Shown: positions 7,701 through 18,500 of the stretch, piece by piece
Position numbering within the stretch: the stretch's first letter is position 1
Layout of the letters: each line of letters begins with the position of its first letter
Virus record (IMG/VR): IMGVR_UViG_3300020198_000025
Span: 1-51,319 of that record
Direction: 5' to 3' (one strand)
Source of the DNA: a virus
Length of the DNA stretch: 51,319 nt
The notes under the pieces: model-generated
Seen by the model: only the letters and a program-made list of their open reading frames with translations
What the model was told of the DNA's origin: nothing
Database searches by the model: none
Made by a program: the position numbers and the translations under genes

Positions 7701-10700
7701 CAATTAATTTCAACAGGAACTACTAATTTTCCTGTTAACGTAAACTCTTTAGGATTTTCTCTGGTAATTTCTTCCAGAGCAATTCCTAATTATTCTTTGA
7801 CTAGTACCAATGTATTGATACGTGGTGGTTCAAATAATTCATTTGTTGCTTTATTGCCACCATCTTTAGATAAGTGCATTAAATTAACCACAGAGTCTCC
7901 ATGTTATTTGTATGATGGAGATATCTTAAGACAGGATCAAACATTAGCCTCAGGAAAAGTTGTTGGTGATGTGTTTAATTCAAAAGTTATTGTGTTGAAA
8001 GAGGTTACTAAATCATTCACAAATATTAACGCAACTGCAACAAATAAAGCATCAGCTTCCATAGAAGTAATAAGTATTGTTGTAGACAAAGTTTCCAGTT
8101 ATAGTTTAGGTTCATTTATTTCACAGACGAATGGAAGACAAGCAATAATTCTTTCTTCATCAAATAATAGAATTAATTTAGCATCAAATACATTTGAATT
8201 AAATGAGCCTATTATATTTTCTGCTGCTTTTTCTGGATTAGTAACTGATAAAATTTATTACGTAGTTAATCCAACCCCAACAAATTTTGAAGTTGCGTTG
8301 ACTCCAAATGGAAGTCCTATACTAATATCTAATAATACCTCTCCTGGAGCAGTAGTAATAAACCAAAAAGCTTTAGGAGTTGTTTTGGAGGCAACCCAAG
8401 AAAAAAATACTTGTCAAATTCGCGTGATACGTGGAAATTTTGAAGTTTCATCTACATATTTCTTAAAAACTAATGATTTAAAAGACACGGTAGGTAGTAA
8501 AATTGTACAAAAAAATCCATTAAGTTATGATATAAAAATATTATCAAATACCGATAAAATTGCTATTTTAAAAACTAACGAGAATCATAATGTATCGGTA
8601 GGAGACCTAATTAATGTAAATATTAACCCAGATGATGCGGTCAGCACCACCACAATATATGTACGAAGAAAAATTTATCAAAGAGTTAAGTTAAATTCAC
8701 CAACATATAGCAAAATATTGAATGATAGTGGTGTGGGAAGAATTTTAACACTCAATAGTGGTTCTGACTATGCATATGACACGTCTGGCAACAATACTTA
8801 CACAAACGTTGAGTTGATTTTTGCAAATCAAACATTGTGCAGAAATGAAACGGGTCAAGTAACTAGTGATTTGACAACCGCTGTCATAGGAAACCCTGGA
8901 AATCAAAATAATGCCCGAGCTACAATTTCAGTAACAAATGGATTAGTTACTTCCATCACAATTACATCTAAAGGCAGATTATATAAGAAAGGAGATCTTC
9001 TTAGTGTAGCACCTGCATCAATTTCCAGAAATCCAACATCAATCTCCACCAGATCACTTATAATAGAAGTTGATCATGCTGGATTTGCAAAGTTAAACAC
9101 TAAATTATTTTTAAGTGACATAAATTCTATATCCGTCAATGATTTTCTGCAATTAGGGACAGAAGTCGTTAAGGTAACAGCAGTTAATGCTGTAGAAAAT
9201 TCAATTACTGTATTGCGAGCGCAAGAAAATACAACCACATCAGATCATATCAGTGGGCAAGTAGTAGAAGCATATTTACCTAAGTATCTTTTTAATTCTA
9301 ATTACCAATTAGGCAATACACCTTCAGATCCATATGTTTCTTTTTATGATCCTGTATCAAGAGAATTAGAGGTAACATTTGATACTGGTAATACACTAAC
9401 TACGATTAATCCATTAAGTGCTTCAAGTTTCTTTTATGATCAAAATGTTCCTCGAAAAATAGTTGGTGTTGTTGATATTTTAAAAAATTCATCTTATAAA
9501 TTTGAATTTTCTTACGATAATATTAATTGGTCTAAAAATCCGATTATTCCTATACAAAAGTATTACAAATATAAATTTGATACGTCAAACCCATCATTAT
9601 CTGGAAGTTTTCTTGAATTTTCTCCCAGTGGTAATTACAATATACTTACTTTAGAAGTAGATAGGAGTCCAATTGTACCAGGATTTGCAAATTCTTTTAC
9701 AACAATGAAAGTGGGATTTGGCGCTAATATTGCATCAAACACTTTTACAAATCAAAAAGATATAGAGTTCACAAATTATTACTACTTTGATAAAAATAAT
9801 ATTATCGATCCAGAAAAATCTTATTTAAAAGTCATTGATGATCCTTTGCAAGGAGAGCATAAAATCATATACACCACTCCTCGGGAAATGGTCTATGAAG
9901 TCAATAGCTATCCTCAACACTCTGGATCTGGATCTATTTCATATGTAACTTCGTCTCTTGGCGCAACAGGAGAAATAAATTCTTTTAAAATAGTAAATTC
10001 TGGCAAAAATATGTCTAAACTGCCAGTAATACTTGGAGTTCAACCTTCTCCTTCCTTAGAATGTAAAGTAAATGTTGATTGGAATGAAAATACTCGTAAA
10101 ATTGTCGGGCTTTCTATAATTAACCCAGGATCTAATTATTCTAAACCAAAAGTTGTTGTGGCAAAGGGAGATGGAATAAATTTTGAATTTGATGTTAGAA
10201 AAAGTGCCGATAATAGTATTTCCGCAGTTATATTATTAAATGGTGGATCAGGATTTACGTTCAAACCAGAAGTTAGGGTTATAGAGACAGATGTCAAAGC
10301 ATATTTCTATAGTAAAGAAATTGGTGTTCCCTCTAAAATATCGATAATAGACAACGGAAAAGGATTCAATAGTGATGTAACCACTAAAAGAAAAATTACT
10401 TCTGATAGAATTTTAGTTCTTAAAAATTTTCCAGCAAAAGCATTTTTTGAAAATGAAATCGTGCAGCAATATGATGGATCTACAATAATTGCTTCGGGAT
10501 ATGTTTCTAAAGAAGGATGGAAAGAAGGAAGCAATATTCTTCGATTGAATCGAGTGACTGGAGAATTTAAAAACAATTTACCAGTTGTTGGTAAAACGCA
10601 AAATAATACTGCTACCGTAGTTTCTTCTTTTGTTGGAGAATTTAATTATGATATCAAATCTTATTTTGATAATATTGGATACTATATCTCTGATAGGTCT

Positions 10701-13676
10701 AAACTTAGTTCTTCATCTCAAAAATTAACAGATTCTTATTTTTATCAAGATTATTCTTATGTTATTAGATCCAGAACTCCCATAGACATTTGGAGAAGAT
10801 TAATAAAATCTTCTACTCACCCAGCTGGATTTGAATTATTTGGTGAAGTTGCCATAGATTCTGTAGGTATTGCTAAAATTAACAGTATACAACCAAAAAT
10901 TGATCATATTTCTTCTATTCAACTGTGGGATCCGCAAAAAAATAAGATCACAATTGAAAAATCTTACAGAACTATTACTAATCTAACAGTATCATCCAAT
11001 TTTGTTGATAAGCAAAGAGGAAAAGGATCTGTATTTGTAAATACTTTTGATGATTCAGAAACCCAAAGTTTTGAGTTTTATTTAACGCCAGAATTTAATG
11101 GGTATTTTGATTCTAATGGAAATAGAGCAGGGAATAAAGTATTTACTATGAAAATTATTGGAAGCAACAATAATTTATCTCTTCCTGCTAAAGAAAATGT
11201 TGTTATTTCATTAGATGGCGTAGTCCAGCAACCAGGAAAAACATTTACGATTTCTAATACACAAATTACATTTGCTGAGGCTCCTTTGGGATATAGAAAT
11301 GCTATCGGGCAACCAATACCAGCATCATCATATATTGAAGGAGTTGATACCGTTAAACAAAAATTTATTGGAAAAGCGTTACGATATAGAAATAGCACAA
11401 TAAATTCTGCTTATTTTAAATCTATATCGGATATTTCTTCTCAATTCAATGGAGTAAAAACTAATTTTAAATTATTAGATTATAACAATAATTCAGATAT
11501 TATATTAGAATCTGGCGATAATTTAATTGTGTCTGTAGACGGAATTTTGCAGAATCCTGGAATAACCCCAACTTTTCCTGTTGATAGATCATACTATATC
11601 AAGAGATCCGTTACTCCAAATGAAATTATTTTTACCGAACCTCCAAAATCTGGTCAAACATTTGGGGCATACTCAATTTCTAATTATGAATTAGCAGAAA
11701 TTGATGAATCCTTCGTAAGTGGAACTTTTTATGGTCCATTCATTATGCGAAGAAAATTTAATAAAAAACCATTAGAAGTTTTTAATGATAATAATGTATT
11801 GGTTTTTATAGACCGCGTACTACAGAAAAAAACCAGAAATTATAATATTCAAGGTTCTTCAATAACTTTTTCCTCTCCAATTCTTCCTGGGCAAAAAGTT
11901 ACAATATTGTATTTTTATGGAAGAAGCGCAGCGACTACAGTAACTGCGTTTAATTACGAAGAAGATACCTATTTCAACTTAGTAAAAATTGCTTTAAATT
12001 ATGTTCCGCCCTTAGCTCAATATGCAGATAGAATTGCTTATCAAGGTAGCAATATTAGTAATTATACTGCTATAGGAAAAGCAAAAGGAGTATCTGTAAC
12101 TCCTACTGGATCTGTATTGTTATTACAAGCACAAAATGCTCCATTTCTAACTAATAAAGATATTACCATTATTAATGGATTAGCATCTGGTATTGGAGAT
12201 TTAGTAATTCCACAATCGGCAATTATTAGTATAAGTCCTTTTGAATCTGATGAAGAAACACTGGGTATTTTACAAAAAGATAATTCTGGTTGGTTGCTTG
12301 GATCATCTTTAGGTAAAAAAACTCCTAATTTTATTGATATTGGCGATCAAATTAGAATTGATGGAGAAACTAAGTATAGAACTATTCTTTCTCTTCCTGA
12401 TAAAGTTTTAAAGAGCCAATATAATAACAATTCTTCAATTGCAAATAATTTCTTTGGAAAACTTGGCGTTACTCCAAATGATGAAACATTCAAAGGAGAG
12501 GGATTGACAGTATTTGCAAAAGTTGAAAATGGAAAAATTTCTGCTTTAGAATGGAATGATAGAAAATATAATCAATATGGGTTTGGTAAGATTCAACCTG
12601 GAGCATACGGATACGAAAATGCTCCTAAATTAACGTTTGTTCCTCAACCTGTAAGAGATGATGGAGGGAGTATTATTTCTCCAGCTCAGGGAGGAGGTGC
12701 TGAAGGATTTGTAGTAGTAAGTGGTGGAGAAGTTATTGATGTTGTTTTGACTAATCCTGGCAGCAATTATTTAACTTCTCCAAAAGTTTATGTTGCAAAA
12801 GGATATGATATTATTAAAAACCCAGAAAAAAGAGTTAATAGTAAATTTGAAATAAGCTTTTTCCCTAAAATTTCTACAACTTTTATAGTATCTTCTGTAA
12901 TAAATCTTGAGTATGGGTTTGCAGTTCATGAAGATCCATATATTATCAGTCCTACTGCAAAATTAGATAGATCAATTGTAATTACAACAGAAGTCAATAC
13001 TTTAAGCACTACTCCAAATATTGTGAATGTTGCATATAATGCTACATTTATAAATTGTCAATTACATAAACTTGCCACAATAAATTCTGTAGTTTCATTA
13101 ACAAAAGATATTATTGTAAATGTTCATACACTATGGGAAAATGTAAAAGAAACTACAATTAAAAATATTCAACAAGAAATTAAAAAAACCATCCCAACTG
13201 GGTTTGTAGATATGCTTGCCGAACCAGTAAATACTGAAATTTCGTATGCTTCTCTTACTCTTGGTCCTACCTTAAGAAAATTTGAAAATGGTGCTTTTAA
13301 TGATATGGGGTTTGTAAACATCGGCGGGATTAGTTTAGAACAATTCACAAGAACTTATGGTGATATAACCATCCAAGATTTTGAGGTAAGAGCTCATAGC
13401 GCCAAAGCAACGGTAGAAGAAACTTTGATGAATTTAGGATATGGATCTACAAATGAGTATGGTGCATTTTTACAAACGAACCTTACTACGACTAGTTCTA
13501 TTATTTACATCTCTAATACAAGTCGATTCCCTGCATCAGGAAAACTTTTGGTGGGAGATGAAATAATTACGTATAGTTCTAAGTTATCTGATCGTTTTGT
13601 GGGCGTTTTGCGTGGTCAATATAATACTACTGCAAAAGCTCATACTGCTGGAGATTATTTAAGAACTTTGAATTAA
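4719..13676 (+). CDS. Giant baseplate protein with YHYH domain (gp7 position), 2985 aa
   Basis: This gene holds the map position of T4 gene 7, the central wedge protein, but is almost three times as long as T4 gp7 (1032 aa). The N-terminus (MATKIKTLSALIDGQLPDFI) precedes a helix-rich anchor (about 1-220). Three GxGY blocks lie near 555-710, 1760-1870 and 2613-2700 (for example NPGEYYTTPPKVIIT). A YHYH domain is visible at about 770-870 (HSPIIGFAYDGNPIYGPYGY, then CVTPDYPEGTYAYFV). Three (V/I)DGVLQxPG-type units lie near 2158-2405. A strand motif with a GDEIITY core occurs near both termini. It is probably a wedge backbone carrying surface-exposed beta domains. Homology to gp7 is inferred from position only. 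Six bases separate it from gp6. Confidence 0.85.
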   Translation: MATKIKTLSALIDGQLPDFISSEYPKFSAFMQKYYEQLELPGQPVDLISNLDKYRDIDTYTNTLLNQQTVLTQNITATSTTINVADTSSFPEINGYVLIDDEVIFYKTKTATSFLNCYRNISSTTKLGDLYTPLQFKRVPTAESGIGVQHLNGDKILNISNLFLYSLIKNFESEYLSSFPEAALKTTADKTLLIKNIKKFYASKGTESSIKFLFNSLVPNDGPNEPTVYYPKDSTVKSSNGEWVHNYSLKAKILGNVGDIRYLIGGKITQPQDKNDSSIGYASAVIDNIISIGEGYYEIVLAEQSVVGQFSVISETYLTTNLLANQSTNKRINVYSTSGWRTNTGSLIIGSEEITYKSKTVNQFIIDSRSSTPGTYFSNTPVFKKSNVIVNYIDENNQTQNRSILILGILYNLNQNIPTPYSVPGDSIQIAPSGFETKNPIIFNKITNSIRWSLNETNIFSSVSSLSDVLVNVSAIYEDDQYYYIASSGYPNHSIGKTNWTVTLQDQKNLKLIRKYPTRTTEVYETTNKDVGVLINGVPIRGVKDDETITFGEITKFIITNKGNGYLNPPRVLVISNAGVSGVAEGRAVLSGDVVDRIDIVNGGQGFFPPVPTIILTSGRNATAEPVITNGRITSIKVINPGEYYTTPPKVIITDSSSKGRFANFTATISDDGKLTGFIKIEEGKFYDPERTTVTIKEIGSGAQATAFVRTWTKNRFEKLKSNLDSSNGHYFLNNNPALGYGYNYVGNPKSLRVALGDNLDNLGNVPTTLTHSPIIGFAYDGNPIYGPYGYQDPGNSTSSVVRMTTSYKLKTSRPKGPATSEYFLGSFIEDYEYLHRSGSLDENNGRFCVTPDYPEGTYAYFVTIQADNTPVYPYFIGKNYYAIPVDSNYNKTISQDDLPLNISRLRTSRTTNNGDGVVAFVEEVKTGSISNVDVNFSHNNFSVDGVVNVDYSGTGGSDILAQVATLKGKSVNSLVSSFGIFKFFDYFTATITSQLISTGTTNFPVNVNSLGFSLVISSRAIPNYSLTSTNVLIRGGSNNSFVALLPPSLDKCIKLTTESPCYLYDGDILRQDQTLASGKVVGDVFNSKVIVLKEVTKSFTNINATATNKASASIEVISIVVDKVSSYSLGSFISQTNGRQAIILSSSNNRINLASNTFELNEPIIFSAAFSGLVTDKIYYVVNPTPTNFEVALTPNGSPILISNNTSPGAVVINQKALGVVLEATQEKNTCQIRVIRGNFEVSSTYFLKTNDLKDTVGSKIVQKNPLSYDIKILSNTDKIAILKTNENHNVSVGDLINVNINPDDAVSTTTIYVRRKIYQRVKLNSPTYSKILNDSGVGRILTLNSGSDYAYDTSGNNTYTNVELIFANQTLCRNETGQVTSDLTTAVIGNPGNQNNARATISVTNGLVTSITITSKGRLYKKGDLLSVAPASISRNPTSISTRSLIIEVDHAGFAKLNTKLFLSDINSISVNDFLQLGTEVVKVTAVNAVENSITVLRAQENTTTSDHISGQVVEAYLPKYLFNSNYQLGNTPSDPYVSFYDPVSRELEVTFDTGNTLTTINPLSASSFFYDQNVPRKIVGVVDILKNSSYKFEFSYDNINWSKNPIIPIQKYYKYKFDTSNPSLSGSFLEFSPSGNYNILTLEVDRSPIVPGFANSFTTMKVGFGANIASNTFTNQKDIEFTNYYYFDKNNIIDPEKSYLKVIDDPLQGEHKIIYTTPREMVYEVNSYPQHSGSGSISYVTSSLGATGEINSFKIVNSGKNMSKLPVILGVQPSPSLECKVNVDWNENTRKIVGLSIINPGSNYSKPKVVVAKGDGINFEFDVRKSADNSISAVILLNGGSGFTFKPEVRVIETDVKAYFYSKEIGVPSKISIIDNGKGFNSDVTTKRKITSDRILVLKNFPAKAFFENEIVQQYDGSTIIASGYVSKEGWKEGSNILRLNRVTGEFKNNLPVVGKTQNNTATVVSSFVGEFNYDIKSYFDNIGYYISDRSKLSSSSQKLTDSYFYQDYSYVIRSRTPIDIWRRLIKSSTHPAGFELFGEVAIDSVGIAKINSIQPKIDHISSIQLWDPQKNKITIEKSYRTITNLTVSSNFVDKQRGKGSVFVNTFDDSETQSFEFYLTPEFNGYFDSNGNRAGNKVFTMKIIGSNNNLSLPAKENVVISLDGVVQQPGKTFTISNTQITFAEAPLGYRNAIGQPIPASSYIEGVDTVKQKFIGKALRYRNSTINSAYFKSISDISSQFNGVKTNFKLLDYNNNSDIILESGDNLIVSVDGILQNPGITPTFPVDRSYYIKRSVTPNEIIFTEPPKSGQTFGAYSISNYELAEIDESFVSGTFYGPFIMRRKFNKKPLEVFNDNNVLVFIDRVLQKKTRNYNIQGSSITFSSPILPGQKVTILYFYGRSAATTVTAFNYEEDTYFNLVKIALNYVPPLAQYADRIAYQGSNISNYTAIGKAKGVSVTPTGSVLLLQAQNAPFLTNKDITIINGLASGIGDLVIPQSAIISISPFESDEETLGILQKDNSGWLLGSSLGKKTPNFIDIGDQIRIDGETKYRTILSLPDKVLKSQYNNNSSIANNFFGKLGVTPNDETFKGEGLTVFAKVENGKISALEWNDRKYNQYGFGKIQPGAYGYENAPKLTFVPQPVRDDGGSIISPAQGGGAEGFVVVSGGEVIDVVLTNPGSNYLTSPKVYVAKGYDIIKNPEKRVNSKFEISFFPKISTTFIVSSVINLEYGFAVHEDPYIISPTAKLDRSIVITTEVNTLSTTPNIVNVAYNATFINCQLHKLATINSVVSLTKDIIVNVHTLWENVKETTIKNIQQEIKKTIPTGFVDMLAEPVNTEISYASLTLGPTLRKFENGAFNDMGFVNIGGISLEQFTRTYGDITIQDFEVRAHSAKATVEETLMNLGYGSTNEYGAFLQTNLTTTSSIIYISNTSRFPASGKLLVGDEIITYSSKLSDRFVGVLRGQYNTTAKAHTAGDYLRTLN

Positions 13677-13679
13677 AGG

Positions 13680-13693
13680 TATAAATATAAATA
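13680..13693 (+). promoter_or_regulatory. Tandem late promoter before gp8
   Basis: Two overlapping exact TATAAATA elements (13680-13687 and 13686-13693) lie in the 53-base gap between the giant wedge gene and gp8. The second ends 36 bases before the gp8 ATG. This provides an internal late start within the baseplate block, after a 9-kb gene. Confidence 0.75.
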
Positions 13694-13729
13694 AGAATTA
13701 CGAACCAATTAGCAAGAGAGAAGTTTTCA

Positions 13730-15553
13730 ATGGCCGCAATTATTTCTGAAAAGTTTAGAATTTTTAATGCCAAGCAGTTTTATGAATCTCTAACAGAACC
13801 TGCAGGGGGTACAGATACCTCACCAGAAAGAACAAGAATGTATTTCTTTGTAGGAAGACCACAGAGATGGTTTGCGTATTTAGAAATTTTTAATAAGTCT
13901 TCAACTGATTTTGTTGCTGGGCAAAAAGTATTTGTAGGAGCAAACTTTGCTGCTGCTACATTTAGAGCTGATGTAATTGGGGCATTCCCTAATAGTTTAC
14001 TCTTATCTGCAGTTGGTCCTACTGCATCTGCATTTCCTGCTGCTGGTTCTACTATAACTGGATACAATCCAATTACAAGCACAGCAACCGCTGCTACAGC
14101 ATTAACTGGCGTATATCGTTTTGCTACAGACGATATTCCACCAGTTCCATTTGATAATCAGACAGAAAAATTTGTCTCGTATTCTGACATTTTAGCTGCA
14201 AAAAGAATTACAGGAGAATTTGCCAGACCTGTAATTAGAAGATTTAACTGGGATGTTGCAACTAATAATCGTTATGATATGTGGAGACCAGATTATTCTG
14301 AGAAAAAAACTTCTGCCGTAACTTATTCAGGAGGATCAACTGGTTCTCAAAATATCTCAACTGCTAAATTCTACGTTGTAAATAGTCGTTATGAGGTATT
14401 TAAGTGCCTCTACAACGGCGAAGCCCCTACTTCTCTACTAACAGGTGGCGTACTACCAACAGTGGCATATGAACCATCTACCGCGCCTTCCAGCGGCACC
14501 TTTGCAGCAGGCATTTACAAAGAACCAGTTGATGCAAATGGGCAATCAAATTATATTTGGAAATATATGTATACTATTTCCACAAATGACGTTTTGAGAT
14601 TCCTCTCTACAGATTTTATTCCTATTGTTACTGATACCACAGTTCAAGCAGCGGCAGTTGATGGAGCAATTAGTGCTGCTGTATTGAAATCAATTGGTTC
14701 AAATTTACCAACTAGTCAAACTGCACTTTATACTCCTATTTTGGGAGATGGAAGTGGTGGTGTTGTTAAATTTGGCACAACTGGTACTGGCACAATTAAT
14801 TATGCATATTTACATGCTGCTGGATCTGGATACACATATGCAAGCGTTATATTAAAAAATGGCAATGTATATTCTGATGCTGCTTTGACTACAGCTGTAA
14901 CTGTAGCTAATACTGCAACTGGTGCTGTTGAGTGTGTTCTTTCTCCTCAGGGAGGTCATGGAAAAGATCCATTTGTTGAATTAAATGCTAAGCGCATCAT
15001 GACAAACATTCGTTTGACATATGCTGAGGGTGGTGGAGATTTCCCAGTAGAAAACGATTTCAGAAGAATTGGTATTCTTCAAGACCCTCTACTCTATGGT
15101 ACTTCTAATTTTGCTACTGTCGATACTCTATCCAATTTGAGAGCGGTTAAACTAACGGGAGTCACAGGTCTTTTCCAGCAAGACGAAGAAATTACTCAAA
15201 CTAATGCTGGTAATGTTTCAAAAGGAACTGTAGTTGCCTGGACTCCAGATGCTGGCACAACAACTTCAGGGGTATTAAAATATTTTCAATCATCAGATTA
15301 TCATTTAGATAATGGCGTTATAAGACCTTTTGTATCAACCGCCGCAAATCCTATTACAGGATTAACATCTAATATTACTGGAACAGTTGATACCTCATTT
15401 AACGCTTCATCTTTGGGATCTACGTTTAGCAATGGGCTTGCTCTGCCAGAAATTCAACCAAATTCTGGTGAAATTGTATATATTGAAAATAGAAGATTAA
15501 TTACCAGAGCACCAGACCAAGTAGAAGATATTAAACTCGTTATTGAGTTCTAA
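13730..15553 (+). CDS. 8: gp8-like baseplate wedge protein, enlarged (607 aa)
   Basis: gp8 is a dimeric wedge protein that binds gp7 and gp10 in T4. Family hallmarks are at both ends: the N-terminal IISEKFRIFNAKQFYESL and TRMYFFVGRPQRW (T4: TSKFRTEKMLNFYNSI and FITFGRSEPW), YIWKYMYTIS near 273 (T4: YVWEYLFEIP), and the C-terminal GEIVYIENR...RAPDQVEDIKL (T4: GEMIYMENR...AMDQTEEINIL). At 607 aa it is nearly twice T4 gp8 (334 aa). The extra length is internal, includes a GxGY block (AAGSGYTYASVIL near 359) and a strand module near 480-560, and resembles modules in the giant neighbours. AGAGAGAAG before ATG 13730 is a fair Shine-Dalgarno. Confidence 0.9.
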   Translation: MAAIISEKFRIFNAKQFYESLTEPAGGTDTSPERTRMYFFVGRPQRWFAYLEIFNKSSTDFVAGQKVFVGANFAAATFRADVIGAFPNSLLLSAVGPTASAFPAAGSTITGYNPITSTATAATALTGVYRFATDDIPPVPFDNQTEKFVSYSDILAAKRITGEFARPVIRRFNWDVATNNRYDMWRPDYSEKKTSAVTYSGGSTGSQNISTAKFYVVNSRYEVFKCLYNGEAPTSLLTGGVLPTVAYEPSTAPSSGTFAAGIYKEPVDANGQSNYIWKYMYTISTNDVLRFLSTDFIPIVTDTTVQAAAVDGAISAAVLKSIGSNLPTSQTALYTPILGDGSGGVVKFGTTGTGTINYAYLHAAGSGYTYASVILKNGNVYSDAALTTAVTVANTATGAVECVLSPQGGHGKDPFVELNAKRIMTNIRLTYAEGGGDFPVENDFRRIGILQDPLLYGTSNFATVDTLSNLRAVKLTGVTGLFQQDEEITQTNAGNVSKGTVVAWTPDAGTTTSGVLKYFQSSDYHLDNGVIRPFVSTAANPITGLTSNITGTVDTSFNASSLGSTFSNGLALPEIQPNSGEIVYIENRRLITRAPDQVEDIKLVIEF

Positions 15554-15591
15554 TTAGAATAAAGTAAATTACGCAAGAGCTTGAGAATAAA

Positions 15592-18500
15592 ATGCCTCAA
15601 AAGACAAATCTTAACGTCCCACCATATAATGATGATTTTGACAAAGATAAGGGATTTTACAAGGTATTATTCCGTCCTGGTTATAGCATACAAACCAGAG
15701 AGTTAACTACTTTACAGTCTGTTCTACAAAACCAAATTGAGAATTTTGGCAGAAGTAGATTTAAACAAGGACAGCAAGTAGTTCCTGGTGAGGTAGCATT
15801 TAATAATAAATTAGATTATGTTAAATTATCTTCGGTTTCAGAAGTTGCAGTAAATGTAAACGGAAATATTGTATTTCAAAAATATGATATCACAAAATTA
15901 GTTGGAACAACTTTGCAGGGATTATCTTCAGGGGTACGTGCATCTGTTATTTGGTATGCTAAATCATCTGAGGTTGAATCTGATATTTTGTTCATAAAAT
16001 ATGTTAATAGTGGCAATGCTAATAATGAATTTACTTTTAGACAAGGAGAGACATTAGAAGTATTAGATATTGCAGATACTCCAAGACTTATTGTTGGAAC
16101 TGATGGTAGTGCTTTACCTACTACAATTACTGTAAAAGATTATGATACTGGAATTAGTAAAATAATTGATAGTCCTGCAATGGGATATGCTTCGGCAGTT
16201 AAAGTAGAATCTGGTGTTTATTTTGTTAATGGATATTTTGTTAATAACAAAGAACAATTAATTGTAGTTGACAAATATTATAATAAACCATCTGCAAAAG
16301 TTGGATTTTCAATTACCGAAAAGATTATCACTCCAGAGATAGACAGTTCTTTGTATGATAATTCAAGAGGATCATCTAATTTTGCGGCGCCTGGATCGCA
16401 TCGTTTAAACATTGATTTAAATTTGGTTGTTTTAGATTTCGATTCATTAACAGATAATCAATATATTCAATTAGTAACAATTAAAAACGGAGAGATACAA
16501 CAACTTGTAAAATCCACGGATTATAATATATTAGAAGAAACTTTAGCAAGAAGAACATTTGATGAATCTGGTGATTATGTTGTAGATAATTTTTCTTTAG
16601 ATTTAAGAGAGTATTACCAACAAGAAGATAACAAAGGTCTGTACCCATTAAATACAACTACTAATTTAGTTAATGGTAAGAAACCTGCAACTGCCTCTCA
16701 ATTAATGGTAGCGGGAATTGAATCTGGCAAAGCGTATATTAAAGGTTATGAAATTATCAACAAAGAAAAAAAATATTTGGAAGTTAATAAAGCTAGAGAT
16801 ACTTTAGTACAGCAAAATAATAGAACTAAATTTTCTTCGCTATCATACTTTAATGTTACTAATGTTCATGGTAGTGTTCCGCTCAATGCGGATGGAGCTG
16901 AATTAACTGCTTATCCCACACTTTTTTTAAATTCTACATTCAATGATGGATCTGTTGGATTAAATAATACCGAAATATCTACATATTCCAAACAAACTAT
17001 AAATCGTAGAGGTCAAAAATTTGGATTAGATGATGGTATTGTTACATTATACCTGAGAGATCCAGCAAATTATGCGACCAGGACTTTCCCCACAGATGCA
17101 ACGTTTGGAACAACATTTACAGATCTTTGGTTTGTTGTATCTTTAGGATCTACTGCGATTCAGACTATCGTAAGAAATATTAAGTTATTATCATACTCTG
17201 TTGTAAAAAGACCCGAGATTCCATATACAGGCACAACAGAACCAAACTATTTGGAGCTAACCGTATCCGCTAACAAAGAAGACATCCAATTCTTTTTGAA
17301 AGAATTTGATGAATTTGATACTGTCAAAAGAAGAAAACTTTTTGTAAGTCAGCAAGATGCCAAAGATTTTTATTTTCAAACTCAAGGGGCATCTGCTACC
17401 ATAAGCCCATATTCTGAAATTGTAGATTACAATACTGTAATTACTCCGATTGTTGGCGTGGCAAAACCAAAAGATTTTGTATTGCAAAAAATAGGAACAG
17501 GATTTAATGTAGACACTGATATTATTTTATCTCAGGGTAGATTAAATTCTGGTCAAAGAACATATAATTCTACATTTAAATTATCTTATTTCAATCCCAC
17601 ATTTTTTACAAAACTTGTTTTAGATGAAAATATTGCTACACAAACCTTTACAACTGGAAAATATGTGACTGGGTTGACCAGTAAAGCTTATGGCATTGTA
17701 GAAGGTTCTGCTGCTACAAAATATACATGTGGAAATCTTTTATTTGTCCGAGTATTATCTGGAGAATTTGTTTCTGGCGAAACCATTATAGACGAATCAG
17801 GAAATAATCAAAAAATAGCAAAAGATGGAACAATTTCTCATTTTATTGTAAATCATAGAGGAGAAGGATATCCTGCTACAACAAAATTAAAAATTAATGG
17901 GGTTACTTATAATAACTCTGCTGTAGAAATTGGTATTATTGGTAATAATATTTACAAAATTATTATAAAAGATAGAAACTTAGTATCTCAAATATATTCA
18001 AACACTCCAAGTATTTCTTTTGATACAGGAGCTGCCAATGTAATTTCAGAAGCCGTAGTCACCCCTGTTTTGTATAGAAATAGTGTACAAAGTTATGGGG
18101 CAGAAAATATAAAATCAATACATTCATCTTTTGGAGCTGGCGACGTATATACCTTTACTTGCGATGTAGAAACCTTTGATTCTTCATTTTTAAATACAAA
18201 AGTATTAACAGATTTTACTTTCTCTGGATCTAAAGGATCTAAATTTATTGAATGCAATGGATTCTCGGGAAATCCAGCAACAGAATTAGTTCCTGGAGAT
18301 TTAGTACAATTTACAGATGTTGCTAATAATGTTATTCGTGTAATTGTACAACGAATAGATTTGCCAGAGGGATTAATAAAAGCTAAAATTTATTTTGATA
18401 ATGTTTTACAAAATAACGTTACAAATGGCAGTGTAATTAAAGTTAGACCAAATATTGGTAACTCTGCAAAATCTACCTTACTTCTTAAAACATCGGCAAA

